Shown here in pieces: positions 1 to 9,370 of a stretch of 64,000 nt of DNA (positions are counted from its first letter, which is position 1; each line of letters opens with the position of its first letter). Origin of the DNA: Pseudomonas taetrolens (GTDB lineage: Bacteria; Pseudomonadota; Gammaproteobacteria; Pseudomonadales; Pseudomonadaceae); NCBI RefSeq assembly GCF_900475285.1, contig NZ_LS483370.1, positions 4,354,001-4,418,000 on the forward strand, read 5' to 3'. The position numbers and the translations under genes are program-made. The notes beneath the pieces were generated by a model, which worked only from the letters and a program-made list of their open reading frames with translations, did no database searches and was not told the DNA's origin.

Positions 1-70
1 CCGCACATCCGGCCACGATTAACGTGGCCTGCACACGGCCTCGCATGATGAACTCAGCTAAGGCGCGCAT
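1..70 (-). CDS. DUF2232-type membrane protein, N-terminal fragment
   Basis: Only the first 23 codons lie in the window. The start ATG is the CAT at 68-70 and the frame stays open to the window edge. The visible peptide begins MRALAEFIMRGRVQATLIVA, the basic start of a membrane protein that I associate with the DUF2232 gene found between rpsR and rplI in pseudomonads. It follows rpsR by 36 bp on the same strand, so it is probably the third gene of the rpsF-rpsR operon. The assignment rests on position and a short N-terminus, and the function of the family is not settled. Confidence 0.6.
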   Translation of the reverse strand, partial: MRALAEFIMRGRVQATLIVAGCA

Positions 71-106
71 GCTTTCAATCCCTTACTACTTGTCGACTGC
101 CCGGTC

Positions 107-337
107 TCAGCGGCCGTGGCTGTCGGTGTAGGCCAGCAGGGCCAGGAAGCGGGCGCGCTTGATAGCGGTGGCCAGCTGACGCTGATAACGAGCTTTGGTA
201 CCGGTGATACGGCTTGGAACAATTTTGCCGGTCTCGGATACGTAAGCTTTCAGAGTGTTGAGATCCTTGTAATCGATCTCTTTCACTTCTTCTGCGGTGA
301 AGCGGCAGAATTTACGACGACGGAAGAAACGTGCCAT
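107..337 (-). CDS. rpsR: 30S ribosomal protein S18
   Basis: Small-subunit ribosomal protein S18, which binds the platform of the 30S subunit as a heterodimer with S6. The 76-residue product has the expected length, the arginine-rich N-terminus [13 protein letters not shown], and the conserved core [20 protein letters not shown] followed by a short LLAYTDSH end. It lies 28 bp downstream of rpsF on the same strand, so the two dimer partners are co-transcribed. Identification is secure. Confidence 0.98.
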   Translation of the reverse strand: MARFFRRRKFCRFTAEEVKEIDYKDLNTLKAYVSETGKIVPSRITGTKARYQRQLATAIKRARFLALLAYTDSHGR

Positions 338-365
338 GTAATTGGCTCCTCAAAAGGTCCGTGGA

Positions 366-791
366 TTACTCGTCAGCGTTATCGCTGGCGTCGCTGTTAT
401 CGCTGTCATCGCCATCGGCGCTGTCAGAATGCTCAGGACGGTCACGACGCTCACGGCGCTCACTGCGGTTCTCTTCAGCCTTGAGCATCTCGGACTGGCC
501 AGTTACGGCTTCGTCGCGACGGATGACCAGGTTACGGATCACAGCATCGTTGTAACGGAAGTTGTCTTCCAGCTCAGCCAGGGCTTTGCCAGTGCACTCA
601 ACGTTCAGCATCACGTAGTGAGCCTTGTGAACATTGTTGATTGCGTAGGCCAGTTGACGACGGCCCCAATCTTCCAGACGGTGGATTTTGCCGCCGTCTT
701 CTTCGATCAGCTTGGTGTAACGCTCTACCATGCCGCCGACTTGTTCGCTTTGATCCGGGTGGACCAAAAAGATGATTTCGTAATGACGCAT
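366..791 (-). CDS. rpsF: 30S ribosomal protein S6
   Basis: Small-subunit ribosomal protein S6. The 141-residue protein opens with [18 protein letters not shown], the usual beta strand of S6, and carries the core [20 protein letters not shown]. After about residue 100 comes a low-complexity tail, first Arg/Glu-rich and then Asp/Ser/Asn-rich, ending in NADE. In E. coli the S6 C-terminus is extended with glutamates by RimK; whether this aspartate-rich tail is treated likewise cannot be told from sequence. It is the first gene of the operon, with a good sigma-70 promoter about 125 bp upstream. Confidence 0.98.
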   Translation of the reverse strand: MRHYEIIFLVHPDQSEQVGGMVERYTKLIEEDGGKIHRLEDWGRRQLAYAINNVHKAHYVMLNVECTGKALAELEDNFRYNDAVIRNLVIRRDEAVTGQSEMLKAEENRSERRERRDRPEHSDSADGDDSDNSDASDNADE

Positions 792-913
792 GAATGCTCC
801 TTACGGGTTGTAGCCTGCCGCTAACTGAAAGCGGGTCAGACAAGGAGTGAATGACACTTGTGTGTCTTGCCTAGAGAGGCACATATGCGCCCGCCATGAC
901 GGCAAGGGGCGCA

Positions 914-942
914 ATTGTAGAGAAGGGACAAGAGGCGCGCAA
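914..942 (-). promoter_or_regulatory. Sigma-70 promoter of the rpsF-rpsR operon
   Basis: On the minus strand a -35 element TTGCGC (937-942) and a -10 element TACAAT (914-919) are separated by exactly 17 bp. This places transcription start near position 907, leaving a leader of about 115 nt before rpsF. The leader is long enough for ribosomal-protein autoregulation, but I did not identify a known S6/S18 binding structure in it. Confidence 0.7.
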
Positions 943-996
943 GGCAATTGGTGATTATTTGAGCAATCCTGCCTCACAATCACCACAAACACTGTA

Positions 997-1072
997 GCCG
1001 CTGCCGCAGATGCGAAGCGACCCCGCCCTTGAAGGGCCTTCGGCCCTTATCGCAGTCCTCGGCAATGGCTAC
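997..1072. repeat. REP/BIME-type inverted repeat
   Basis: GTAGCCGCTGCCGCAGATGCGA on the plus strand is matched by an imperfect inverted copy ending ...GGCAATGGCTAC at 1072. The region between contains an inner hairpin AAGGGCC-TTC-GGCCCTT. The element occupies the gap between rlmB and rpsF, both minus-strand. It belongs to the same family as the copies at 22332, 44298 and 48186. It may limit read-through or stabilise transcript 3' ends. Confidence 0.65.
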
Positions 1073-1080
1073 AGATGGCG

Positions 1081-1848
1081 TTACTTCTTCTTGGAGGAAG
1101 ACGCTGCCTTGACGCTGCGCTGGCGCAGGGCTTCGAACAGGCACACGCCGGTAGCCACGGAAACGTTCAGGCTGCTGACGCTACCAGCCATTGGCAGCCG
1201 CACCAGGTAATCGCAGTGCTCACGGGTCAGGCGGCGCATGCCTTTGCCTTCTGCACCCATGATCAGGATAGTCGGGCCGGTCAGGTCTTGCTCGTACAGC
1301 TCCTGCTCGGCTTCGCCAGCCGTGCCGACGATCCACAAACCGCGCTGCTGAAGCTTCTTCAGCGTGGCAGCCAGGTTGGTGACTGCGACCAACGGAATAA
1401 CCTCTGCCGCGCCGCAAGCCACTTTTCGTACAGTCGGGGTCAGGGTTGCTGACTTGTCCTTCGGTACGATAACGGCCAGCGCGCCAGCCGCATCGGCGGT
1501 ACGCAAGCAGGCCCCCAGATTGTGCGGATCCGTCACGCCATCCAGCACCAGAATCAGTGGAGCACCTTCGGTGCGATCCAGCAGCTCATTGAGCATGGCC
1601 TCGCCCCACACCTGGCTCGGACTGACATCTGCCACGACACCCTGGTGCACGCCTTCGACCCAAACGTCCATTTCGCGACGTTCGGCGTTACCCACCGGAA
1701 CCCGGCTTTCGTCAGCCAGCGCAATCAAGGTCTGCACGCGAGGGTCGCTACGACCCTCAGCCAGCCACACTTGCTTGACGCGTTTTGGGTGGTGACGCAG
1801 CAACGCCTCTACAGCGTGAATGCCGTAGATTTTTTCCAACTGACTCAT
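1081..1848 (-). CDS. rlmB: 23S rRNA (guanosine-2'-O-)-methyltransferase RlmB
   Basis: SPOUT-class methyltransferase that 2'-O-methylates G2251 in the peptidyl-transferase P loop of 23S rRNA, using S-adenosylmethionine. The 255-residue protein has an N-terminal substrate-binding region (IYGIHAVEALLRHHPKRV) and the three knotted SPOUT motifs: DPHNLGACLRTADAAG, ILIMGAEGKGM and LPMAGSVSSLNVSVATG. The C-terminus ends in a short Ser/Lys tail. Its start overlaps the rnr stop by 4 bp (ATGA), so the two are translationally coupled, as in many gammaproteobacteria. Confidence 0.96.
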   Translation of the reverse strand: MSQLEKIYGIHAVEALLRHHPKRVKQVWLAEGRSDPRVQTLIALADESRVPVGNAERREMDVWVEGVHQGVVADVSPSQVWGEAMLNELLDRTEGAPLILVLDGVTDPHNLGACLRTADAAGALAVIVPKDKSATLTPTVRKVACGAAEVIPLVAVTNLAATLKKLQQRGLWIVGTAGEAEQELYEQDLTGPTILIMGAEGKGMRRLTREHCDYLVRLPMAGSVSSLNVSVATGVCLFEALRQRSVKAASSSKKK

Positions 1849-4511
1849 GGTTTGGCCTTAGGTTTGCGCGCCCCGCCGCTTTTGGCAGCAGGAGCGGTGC
1901 CCGTTTTTGGCGGGCCTTTACGATGTTTGCTCGGCTTGGAAGGCTTGCCTGCATCTTTAGCAGGCGCCACCCTCCCCGACTTTCCCGGCTCCGATGTCCG
2001 ACCGCCGCTTTTCGATTCGGCCAACAACGCCTGCTTCAATTCACGGCTTTTGCGCAGCTCGGCATTCTTTGCCGCCGCATCGCTTGAGCGATAGACGTCA
2101 TCAGAGCCTTTAGTCGTTTTCTTCGCTGGCGCACGACGGCTGGTTTTCGCAGGCTCCGCAGGCTTTTCAGTCTCGTAGCTGCTTGGCTTGCCAGCCGGCT
2201 TGGTCTTGGCCGCCGGCTTTTCAGTGCCACGGTTTTTACGACCGATCGGCGCACTGAGGGTTTTCTCAGCCATTTCGAAGTCGATTTTGCGCTCATCGAG
2301 ATCAACACGCATCACGCGCACTTCAACCGTGTCGCCCAAGCGGAAGCTACGACCGGTGCGCTCGCCCGCCAAGCGGTGATGCACAGGGTCGAAGTGGTAG
2401 TAGTCACCTGGCAAGGCGGTTACGTGAACCAGACCTTCGACGTAGATGTCCGTCAATTCGACGAACAGGCCGAAACCCGTCACCGCAGTCACCACGCCCG
2501 GGAACGATTCGCCAACGCGATCCTTCATGAACTCGCATTTGAGCCAATTGGTCACGTCACGCGTTGCTTCGTCCGCACGACGCTCACTCATGGAACACTG
2601 CTCGCCGAGCTGCTCCAGAATGGCCTCGTCGTACGGATAGATACGCGCCTTGGGGATCGTCATCGCACCCGCACGACGAACGTGCGGGGTGTCCATTTTG
2701 GAATGGATTACGCTACGAATCGCCCGGTGCGTGAGCAAGTCCGGGTAGCGGCGAATCGGCGAGGTGAAGTGGGTATAGGCTTCATAATTCAGACCGAAGT
2801 GGCCCTGGTTATCAGCGCTGTACACTGCCTGACTCAACGAACGCAGCATGACGGTCTGGATCAGGTGGAAGTCCGGACGATCCTTGATGCTGGCCAGCAA
2901 CGCCTGATAATCCTTCGGCGATGGACCATCCTTGCCTTTGTGCAAGGACAGACCCAGCTCACCCAGGAAGGCGCGCAGTTTTTCCAGACGCTCAGGCGGC
3001 GGACCATCATGCACACGATAGAGTGCAGGAATTTCGTGCTTTTTGAGGAATTCGGCGGTGGCCACGTTGGCCGCCAGCATGCATTCTTCAATCAGCTTGT
3101 GAGCGTCATTACGCGTCGTCGGGCGAATTTCAGCAATTTTGCGCTCGGAACCGAAGATGATCCGGGTTTCCTGCGTTTCAAAATCAATCGCGCCACGGGT
3201 ATGACGGGCAGCCAGCAGAACCTTGTACAGCGAGTAAAGCTGCTTGAGGTGCGGCACAACATCAGCGTATTCGCCGCGCAGCTGCTTGGCTTCGCTGGTT
3301 TTCGGCTGTTCCAGGATGGTGCTGACTTTGTTGTAGGTCAGACGCGCCTGAGAATGGATCACCGCTTCGTAGAACTGGTAGTCCGTCATTTCGCCGGTCT
3401 TGGAGAGGGTCATTTCACAAACCATCGCCAAACGATCGACTTTCGGGTTCAAGGAGCACAACCCGTTGGATAGCTGCTCCGGCAGCATCGGGATCACGCG
3501 CTCAGGGAAGTACACCGAGTTACCACGAACCTGTGATTCGGCATCCAGCGCCGAACCGATTTTCACGTAGCTGGAGACATCGGCAATCGCCACGTACAAC
3601 TTCCAGCCACCCGAGAACAGTCGCAGCTTGCCCGGCTTGGCTTCGCAGTAAACCGCATCATCGAAGTCCCGAGCATCTTCGCCGTCAATGGTGACGAACG
3701 GCAGATGACGCAGGTCGATGCGCTTCTCTTTGTCCTTTTCCTCGACTTCCGGCTTGAGTTTGGCGGCTTCCTTGAGCACGGCTTCCGGCCAGACGTGCGG
3801 AATATCGTAGGTGCGCAGGGCAATGTCGATTTCCATGCCTGGCGCCATGTAGTTGCCCACCACTTCGAGCACATCGCCTTGCGGCTGGAAGCGCGGCGTC
3901 GGCCAGTGAGTGATCTTCACTTCAACGAACTGACCTACCTTGGCGCCAGCGTTGCGACCCGGCGTTACCAGCACTTCCTGCTGGATTTTCGGGTTATCGG
4001 CCACTACAAAGCCAATGCCACCTTCTTCGAAGTAGCGACCCACGATGGTTTCGTGAGCACGCGAGACCACTTCCACAATCACGCCTTCACGGCGACCACG
4101 ACGATCAAGACCCGAAACACGGGCCAGCGCACGGTCGCCATCGAACACCAGGCGCATTTGCGACGGACTCATGAACAGGTCGTCGCTGCCGTCATCCGGG
4201 ATCAGGAAGCCAAAGCCGTCGCGGTGACCGCTGATGCGACCGAGAATCAGGTCGAGCTTGTCCACCGGCGCATAAGTGCCCCGACGGGTGTAAATCAGCT
4301 GGGCATCGCGCTCCATAGCACGCAGGCGACGACGCAGGGCCTCTATCTGGTCTTCAGTAGTCAGACCGAACTCTTCTACCAACTGCTCACGAGCAGCCGG
4401 CGAACCACGCTCGGCCAGATGCTGAAGGATCAGCTCGCGGCTAGGGATAGGGTTATCGTATTTTTCCGCTTCACGTGCGGCCTCGGGATCGAGGGTCTGC
4501 CAATCGGCCAT
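1845..4511 (-). CDS. rnr: Ribonuclease R
   Basis: 3'-5' processive exoribonuclease of the RNB family that degrades structured RNA and takes part in rRNA quality control and trans-translation. Domain order in the 888 residues is: N-terminal winged-helix (RLRAMERDAQLIYTRRG), cold-shock domains, RNB catalytic core with the acidic DGEDARDFDDAVY motif near residue 280 and the IRRYPDLLTHRAI segment, then an S1 domain (FPGVVTAVTGFGLFVELTDI). The last 150 or so residues are a basic Lys/Ala/Pro-rich tail, longer than in E. coli RNase R (813 aa); such tails are linked to helicase activity and SmpB/tmRNA contact in the family. It is the first gene of the rnr-rlmB pair. Confidence 0.97.
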   Translation of the reverse strand: MADWQTLDPEAAREAEKYDNPIPSRELILQHLAERGSPAAREQLVEEFGLTTEDQIEALRRRLRAMERDAQLIYTRRGTYAPVDKLDLILGRISGHRDGFGFLIPDDGSDDLFMSPSQMRLVFDGDRALARVSGLDRRGRREGVIVEVVSRAHETIVGRYFEEGGIGFVVADNPKIQQEVLVTPGRNAGAKVGQFVEVKITHWPTPRFQPQGDVLEVVGNYMAPGMEIDIALRTYDIPHVWPEAVLKEAAKLKPEVEEKDKEKRIDLRHLPFVTIDGEDARDFDDAVYCEAKPGKLRLFSGGWKLYVAIADVSSYVKIGSALDAESQVRGNSVYFPERVIPMLPEQLSNGLCSLNPKVDRLAMVCEMTLSKTGEMTDYQFYEAVIHSQARLTYNKVSTILEQPKTSEAKQLRGEYADVVPHLKQLYSLYKVLLAARHTRGAIDFETQETRIIFGSERKIAEIRPTTRNDAHKLIEECMLAANVATAEFLKKHEIPALYRVHDGPPPERLEKLRAFLGELGLSLHKGKDGPSPKDYQALLASIKDRPDFHLIQTVMLRSLSQAVYSADNQGHFGLNYEAYTHFTSPIRRYPDLLTHRAIRSVIHSKMDTPHVRRAGAMTIPKARIYPYDEAILEQLGEQCSMSERRADEATRDVTNWLKCEFMKDRVGESFPGVVTAVTGFGLFVELTDIYVEGLVHVTALPGDYYHFDPVHHRLAGERTGRSFRLGDTVEVRVMRVDLDERKIDFEMAEKTLSAPIGRKNRGTEKPAAKTKPAGKPSSYETEKPAEPAKTSRRAPAKKTTKGSDDVYRSSDAAAKNAELRKSRELKQALLAESKSGGRTSEPGKSGRVAPAKDAGKPSKPSKHRKGPPKTGTAPAAKSGGARKPKAKP

Positions 4512-4672
4512 TAGATAGTTTTCACCTTGTCTATATGCGGGTTAGTTTGGCATACGCGTATTGAAACGGGAAATTTCAGGCTCACTCAATGCCGTATTAG
4601 CCCTTTCTGACGCGCTTTGCTGCTGCCCACCCACCGTTCGCGAAATATTTTGGATATTTTTATTCACAACGC

Positions 4673-4701
4673 TTTACAGGTCAAAGGGGTATCCGTATAG
4701 T
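4673..4701 (+). promoter_or_regulatory. Promoter of the first tRNA-Leu gene
   Basis: TTTACA (4673-4678) and TATAGT (4696-4701) are spaced by 17 bp, about 35 bp before the mature tRNA 5' end. The bases TGCGC after the -10 are compatible with a GC-rich stringent discriminator. The same hexamers at the same spacing recur before the second tRNA copy. Confidence 0.8.
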
Positions 4702-4735
4702 GCGCGCCATCGACAACGGCAACGTTGAAGATGCT

Positions 4736-4822
4736 GCCCAGATGGTGAAATTGGTAGACACGCCAGCTTCAGGTGCTGGTGACCGCAAGGTCGTGGAAGT
4801 TCGAGTCTTCTTCTGGGCACCA
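4736..4822 (+). tRNA. tRNA-Leu (anticodon CAG)
   Basis: An 87-nt gene with the 7-bp acceptor stem GCCCAGA / TCTGGGC, discriminator A and encoded CCA at 4820-4822. The D-arm contains AATTGGTAGAC, the anticodon arm is CCAGC-TTCAGGT-GCTGG giving anticodon CAG, and a long class II variable arm (TGACCGCAAGGTCGT) precedes the T-arm with GTTCGAGTC. This is an isoacceptor for CUG, a very frequent leucine codon in pseudomonads. It is identical to the copy at 4988. Confidence 0.98.
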
Positions 4823-4861
4823 ATTTAGAGATGGAGATTAGTACAATCTCCAGCCTCACAC

Positions 4862-4886
4862 AAAAACCCGCGAAAGCGGGTTTTTG
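4862..4886 (+). terminator. Intrinsic terminator after the first tRNA-Leu
   Basis: AAAAACCCGC-GAAA-GCGGGTTTTT forms a 10-bp stem with a GNRA tetraloop and a T run. It ends the first tRNA transcription unit before the promoter of the second. Confidence 0.9.
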
Positions 4887-4924
4887 CATTCTAAGCCACT
4901 GATTTATTAAAACTAAAACAGGGG

Positions 4925-4953
4925 TTTACAGATTTAAAAGCTATCCGTATAGT
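4925..4953 (+). promoter_or_regulatory. Promoter of the second tRNA-Leu gene
   Basis: TTTACA (4925-4930), a 17-bp spacer and TATAGT (4948-4953), the same hexamers and spacing as at 4673. The flanking TATCCGTATAGTGCGC is also conserved, showing that the whole transcription unit, not only the tRNA, was duplicated. Confidence 0.8.
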
Positions 4954-4987
4954 GCGCCACATCAACAGCGGCAACGTTGCTGATACT

Positions 4988-5074
4988 GCCCAGATGGTGA
5001 AATTGGTAGACACGCCAGCTTCAGGTGCTGGTGACCGCAAGGTCGTGGAAGTTCGAGTCTTCTTCTGGGCACCA
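4988..5074 (+). tRNA. tRNA-Leu (anticodon CAG), second copy
   Basis: Identical over 87 nt to the gene at 4736-4822, including the encoded CCA at 5072-5074. The offset between copies is 252 bp. P. aeruginosa also carries two tRNA-Leu genes at this site between rnr and purA (from memory), so the duplication is probably old and kept identical by gene conversion. Confidence 0.98.
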
Positions 5075-5108
5075 ATTCAGGTTTGCAGATTCACGCTGTA
5101 AACCACTC

Positions 5109-5134
5109 AAAAAGCCCGCGACAGCGGGCTTTTT
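5109..5134 (+). terminator. Intrinsic terminator after the second tRNA-Leu
   Basis: AAAAAGCCCGC-GACA-GCGGGCTTTTT, an 11-bp stem with a 4-nt loop and T run. The stem sequence differs from that after copy one, so the terminators have diverged or arisen separately while the tRNAs stayed identical. Confidence 0.9.
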
Positions 5135-5290
5135 AGTTTCCGATGCGCCGCCACCAGAAATACCTTCCGCCAGCCGTCCAGGCTGCATGCACCACTTCCT
5201 CTCGCAGCTTTCGGCAACACGCTGTAAACCCTCCCCTCCACGGGCATCACAGTTCGTCGCACTTGCACAATTCGACGCTGGGTCAATCGC

Positions 5291-5326
5291 ACTTGAGAAA
5301 CAATATCGTTTATTATTGTTACAAGT
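5291..5326 (+). promoter_or_regulatory. Candidate Fur-type operator and promoter region upstream of the iron ABC operon
   Basis: An AT-rich inverted repeat AACAATA-N8-TATTGTT (5299-5305 / 5314-5320) lies within a looser outer pair ACTTG / CAAGT, 31 bp before the start codon. The rest of 5135-5356 shows no other element. The AT-rich dyad resembles Fur boxes loosely but does not match the 19-bp consensus well. The functional reading comes mainly from the downstream iron-transport genes. Confidence 0.4.
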
Positions 5327-5356
5327 TTTGTAGTACCCAAGCGAGGAACCCAGCGA

Positions 5357-6382
5357 ATGATGCTCCGAAATACCCAGCTTGCGACATGGCTTGTGCGCGG
5401 CTTGTCCATCGCCGCTCTTGGTCTGACCCTGACCGCTCCCTCCACCTACGCTGCCGATCCTGTGTCTCTGACGCTGTACAACGGTCAACACAAGGAAGTC
5501 GGCGACAACCTCGCCGCAGCCTTCGAAGCCAAGACTGGCATTCACGTCAACGTGCGCAAAGGCAGCAGCAACCAACTGGCCAGCCAGATTGTCGAGGAAG
5601 GCGACCGCTCCCCGGCGGACGTGATCTACACCGAAGAATCCCCTCCCCTGAACAATCTGGGCGAGCAGGGTTTTTTGGCCAAGATCGACGCCAGCACACT
5701 TGATGTGCTGCCCAAGGAATACGTAGGCGCCAATGGCACCTGGATGGGCGTAACGGCACGTACCCGCGTGGTGGCATTCAACCCCAAACTGATCAAGGAA
5801 GAAGAGCTGCCCAAGTCGGTACTGGATTTCGCTGACCCTGAATGGCAAGGCAAGGTGGGTTTTGTACCTACCAGCGGCGCATTCCAGGAGCAGGCGGTGG
5901 CCATCATCAAGCTTCACGGACGTGAGGCCGCCGAAGAATGGCTGACAGGGCTGCGGGCGTTCGGCAAAACCTACACCAACAACATGGTTGCCCTGAAAGC
6001 AGTCGAAAATGGCGAAGTGGCCAGCGTACTGGTGAACAACTACTACTGGTTTGCCCTGGAGAAAGAAAAAGGCAAGCTGGACTCCAAACTGCACTACTTC
6101 ACCGATGGCGATGCCGGCGGCCTGATTACCGTGTCCAGCGCAGCCGCGCTGAAATCCAGCAAACACCCGAAAGAAGCGCAACAACTGCTGGCATTCATGG
6201 CCAGCGAAGAAGGTCAGCGCGTGATCACCAACACTTCGGCGGAATACCCGATGCGTAAAGGCATGGTCTCGGATCGCGGCCTTAAACCGTTTGAAGAGCT
6301 GCAGCCACCCAAAGTGACGCCGACCGACCTGGGCAATGCTGAAGAAGCGCTGGAGCTCGAACGCGACGTTGGCTTGCTCTGA
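5357..6382 (+). CDS. Fe(3+) ABC transporter periplasmic binding protein (FbpA/AfuA family)
   Basis: Periplasmic ferric-ion-binding protein that delivers iron to an inner-membrane ABC permease. The 341-residue product has a signal peptide (TWLVRGLSIAALGLTLTAPS, cleavage probably after STYA-A near residue 32), a mature start VSLTLYNGQHKE typical of the FbpA class, and the tyrosine pair NNYYWF around residue 230 that coordinates Fe3+ in this family. A GAGGA ribosome-binding site precedes the ATG; a second ATG follows at once. The stop overlaps the permease start by 1 bp. The family includes thiamine and polyamine binders, but the NNYYW motif favours iron. Confidence 0.88.
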   Translation: MMLRNTQLATWLVRGLSIAALGLTLTAPSTYAADPVSLTLYNGQHKEVGDNLAAAFEAKTGIHVNVRKGSSNQLASQIVEEGDRSPADVIYTEESPPLNNLGEQGFLAKIDASTLDVLPKEYVGANGTWMGVTARTRVVAFNPKLIKEEELPKSVLDFADPEWQGKVGFVPTSGAFQEQAVAIIKLHGREAAEEWLTGLRAFGKTYTNNMVALKAVENGEVASVLVNNYYWFALEKEKGKLDSKLHYFTDGDAGGLITVSSAAALKSSKHPKEAQQLLAFMASEEGQRVITNTSAEYPMRKGMVSDRGLKPFEELQPPKVTPTDLGNAEEALELERDVGLL

Positions 6383-7935
6383 TGCTGTCCGCCACTCAAT
6401 CCGCACGCTTTATCCCTAAACGCAAACGACCTTCGATCTGGCTATTGCTGCCTGTCGCACTGCTGGTGGGCTTAAGCCTGTTGCCATTGTGGTATGTCGG
6501 CAGCAAAACCTGGGAGGCCGGCTGGGCACAAGCGGTGAACCTGTTGTGGCGGCCTTATGTCTTTGGCTTGATGCGCAACACATTGATGCTGATGGTCGGC
6601 GTCACCGTGACCTGCGCACTGCTCGGGCTTACGCTGGCCTGGTTGCTGGAGCGCAGCAACCTGCCGGGACGACGCCTGTGGGGCGTGATCCTGTGCTTGC
6701 CGTTTGCCGTCCCTGCGTTCGTCAGCAGCTTTACCTGGGTCTCGCTCAGCTCGAGCTTCGAGGGCCTGGGCGGAGCCATTCTGGTCATGAGCCTGTCCAA
6801 GTACCCGCTGATTTTCCTGCCGGTCGCAGCCACCCTGCGCAACCTGGACCCAGCCCTGGAAGAATCGGCCCGTACACTGGGACAGAGCCGCTGGGGGGTG
6901 TTTTTCCGGATCACCTTGCCGCTGCTTTGGCCCTCGCTGCTGGCCGGCTCTCTACTGATTGCCCTGCACATGCTGGTGGAGTTCGGTGCGCTGTCGATCA
7001 TTGGCCTGCAAACCTTCACCACCGCGATTTACCAACAGTTCGAACTGGAGTTCAGCAACGCCAACGCAGCCATGCTCTCGGCGGTGCTGCTGGTAATGTG
7101 CCTGAGCCTGTTATGGCTGGAATTGAAAGTACGCGGCAAAGGCCGACACATCCGCATCGGCCAGGGCGCCGCACGGCATGCCGAACAGGTGCGCCTGGGC
7201 AAATTTGCCGTAGTGGGCCAGCTGTATTGCCTGGCTCTGGCCGTTATCGGCAGCGGCATCCCCCTGGGCATGCTGGCGTACTGGCTAGTCAAAGGCAGCT
7301 CGGCGGCATTTCCGGTGGCAGCCATTGCCGAAGCGCTGCTTTCGTCCTTGTCACTGGCTCTAGGCGGCGCCGCACTGTGCCTGGTGCTGGCGGTTCCGGT
7401 GGGCTTGCTGGTGGTGCGCTACAAAGGGCAGCTGGCGATCTGGGCCGAACGCCTGCCGTATTTGCTGCATGCACTGCCCGGCCTGGTCATCGCATTGGCA
7501 TTGGTGTATTTCGCCCTGCACTACGTACCGGCGCTGTATCAAACCTCTGCCCTGCTGCTGATTGCCTACGCCTTGTTGTTTTTGCCATTGGCTCAGGCAC
7601 CGATCCGTACCGCACTGAACAAGGCCGCGCCACAACTTGAAGAAGCCGCACGCACCTTGGGAGCCTCGTCGTTCTCTGCGTTTTGCCGGGTGACCCTGCC
7701 GATCATCTTCCCAGCCCTGGGCGCCGCCTTTGCGCTGGTGTTCCTGGACGCCATGAAGGAACTGACCGCGACCTTGCTGCTCAGCCCGACCGGACTTAAC
7801 ACTCTGGCCACGCAAGTCTGGGCCCACACCTCAAACGTCGAATTCGCCGCAGCTGCACCCTATGCGGCGCTATTGATTCTGGTGTCGGGGTTACCGGTGT
7901 ATTTACTGACGACGAAGATGTACTTGAGCCGCTGA
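6382..7935 (+). CDS. Fe(3+) ABC transporter permease (FbpB-type, fused)
   Basis: Inner-membrane permease for periplasmic ferric iron, 517 residues with about twelve hydrophobic segments in two homologous halves. Each half contains the cytoplasmic EAA loop that docks the ATPase: EESARTLGQSRWGVFFRITL in the first and EEAARTLGASSFSAFCRVTL in the second. It is coupled to the binding protein by a TGATG overlap. No ATP-binding subunit (FbpC) follows: the next feature is a terminator and then purA on the other strand. The ATPase must be encoded elsewhere or shared. Confidence 0.9.
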   Translation: MLSATQSARFIPKRKRPSIWLLLPVALLVGLSLLPLWYVGSKTWEAGWAQAVNLLWRPYVFGLMRNTLMLMVGVTVTCALLGLTLAWLLERSNLPGRRLWGVILCLPFAVPAFVSSFTWVSLSSSFEGLGGAILVMSLSKYPLIFLPVAATLRNLDPALEESARTLGQSRWGVFFRITLPLLWPSLLAGSLLIALHMLVEFGALSIIGLQTFTTAIYQQFELEFSNANAAMLSAVLLVMCLSLLWLELKVRGKGRHIRIGQGAARHAEQVRLGKFAVVGQLYCLALAVIGSGIPLGMLAYWLVKGSSAAFPVAAIAEALLSSLSLALGGAALCLVLAVPVGLLVVRYKGQLAIWAERLPYLLHALPGLVIALALVYFALHYVPALYQTSALLLIAYALLFLPLAQAPIRTALNKAAPQLEEAARTLGASSFSAFCRVTLPIIFPALGAAFALVFLDAMKELTATLLLSPTGLNTLATQVWAHTSNVEFAAAAPYAALLILVSGLPVYLLTTKMYLSR

Positions 7936-7977
7936 GACGATCTGTTGCCGCAACGGCTTTGCAAACAGCACCAAACG

Positions 7978-8005
7978 ACAAAGGGCCCCGAAGGGCCCTT
8001 TGTTT
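7978..8005. terminator. Bidirectional intrinsic terminator between the iron operon and purA
   Basis: ACAAAGGGCCC-CGAA-GGGCCCTTTGT, an 11-bp perfect stem, sits between the convergent permease and purA. The plus strand continues TTTTA and the minus strand TCGTTTGG, so termination is best for the plus-strand operon and weaker for purA. Confidence 0.85.
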
Positions 8006-8020
8006 TACATCTGCGACGCT

Positions 8021-9370
<1,350 letters not shown>

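Noticed and set aside
2376-3473. Long plus-strand open frame opposite rnr (also similar ones opposite hflC/hflK, mutL, parC, thiC and hldE).
   Set aside because: They lie antisense to well-conserved genes, have no recognisable domains, and contain the His/Gln/Val-rich composition produced by the complement of high-GC third positions.
5021-6406. 461-codon minus-strand open frame covering the second tRNA and the iron-binding protein gene.
   Set aside because: It runs antisense through a tRNA, a terminator and a clearly coding plus-strand gene; no protein family resemblance.
4988-8020. Genomic island integrated at tRNA-Leu.
   Set aside because: No integrase, no partial tRNA 3' copy serving as attR after the iron operon, and only two genes; a simple insertion of the operon is the most that can be said.
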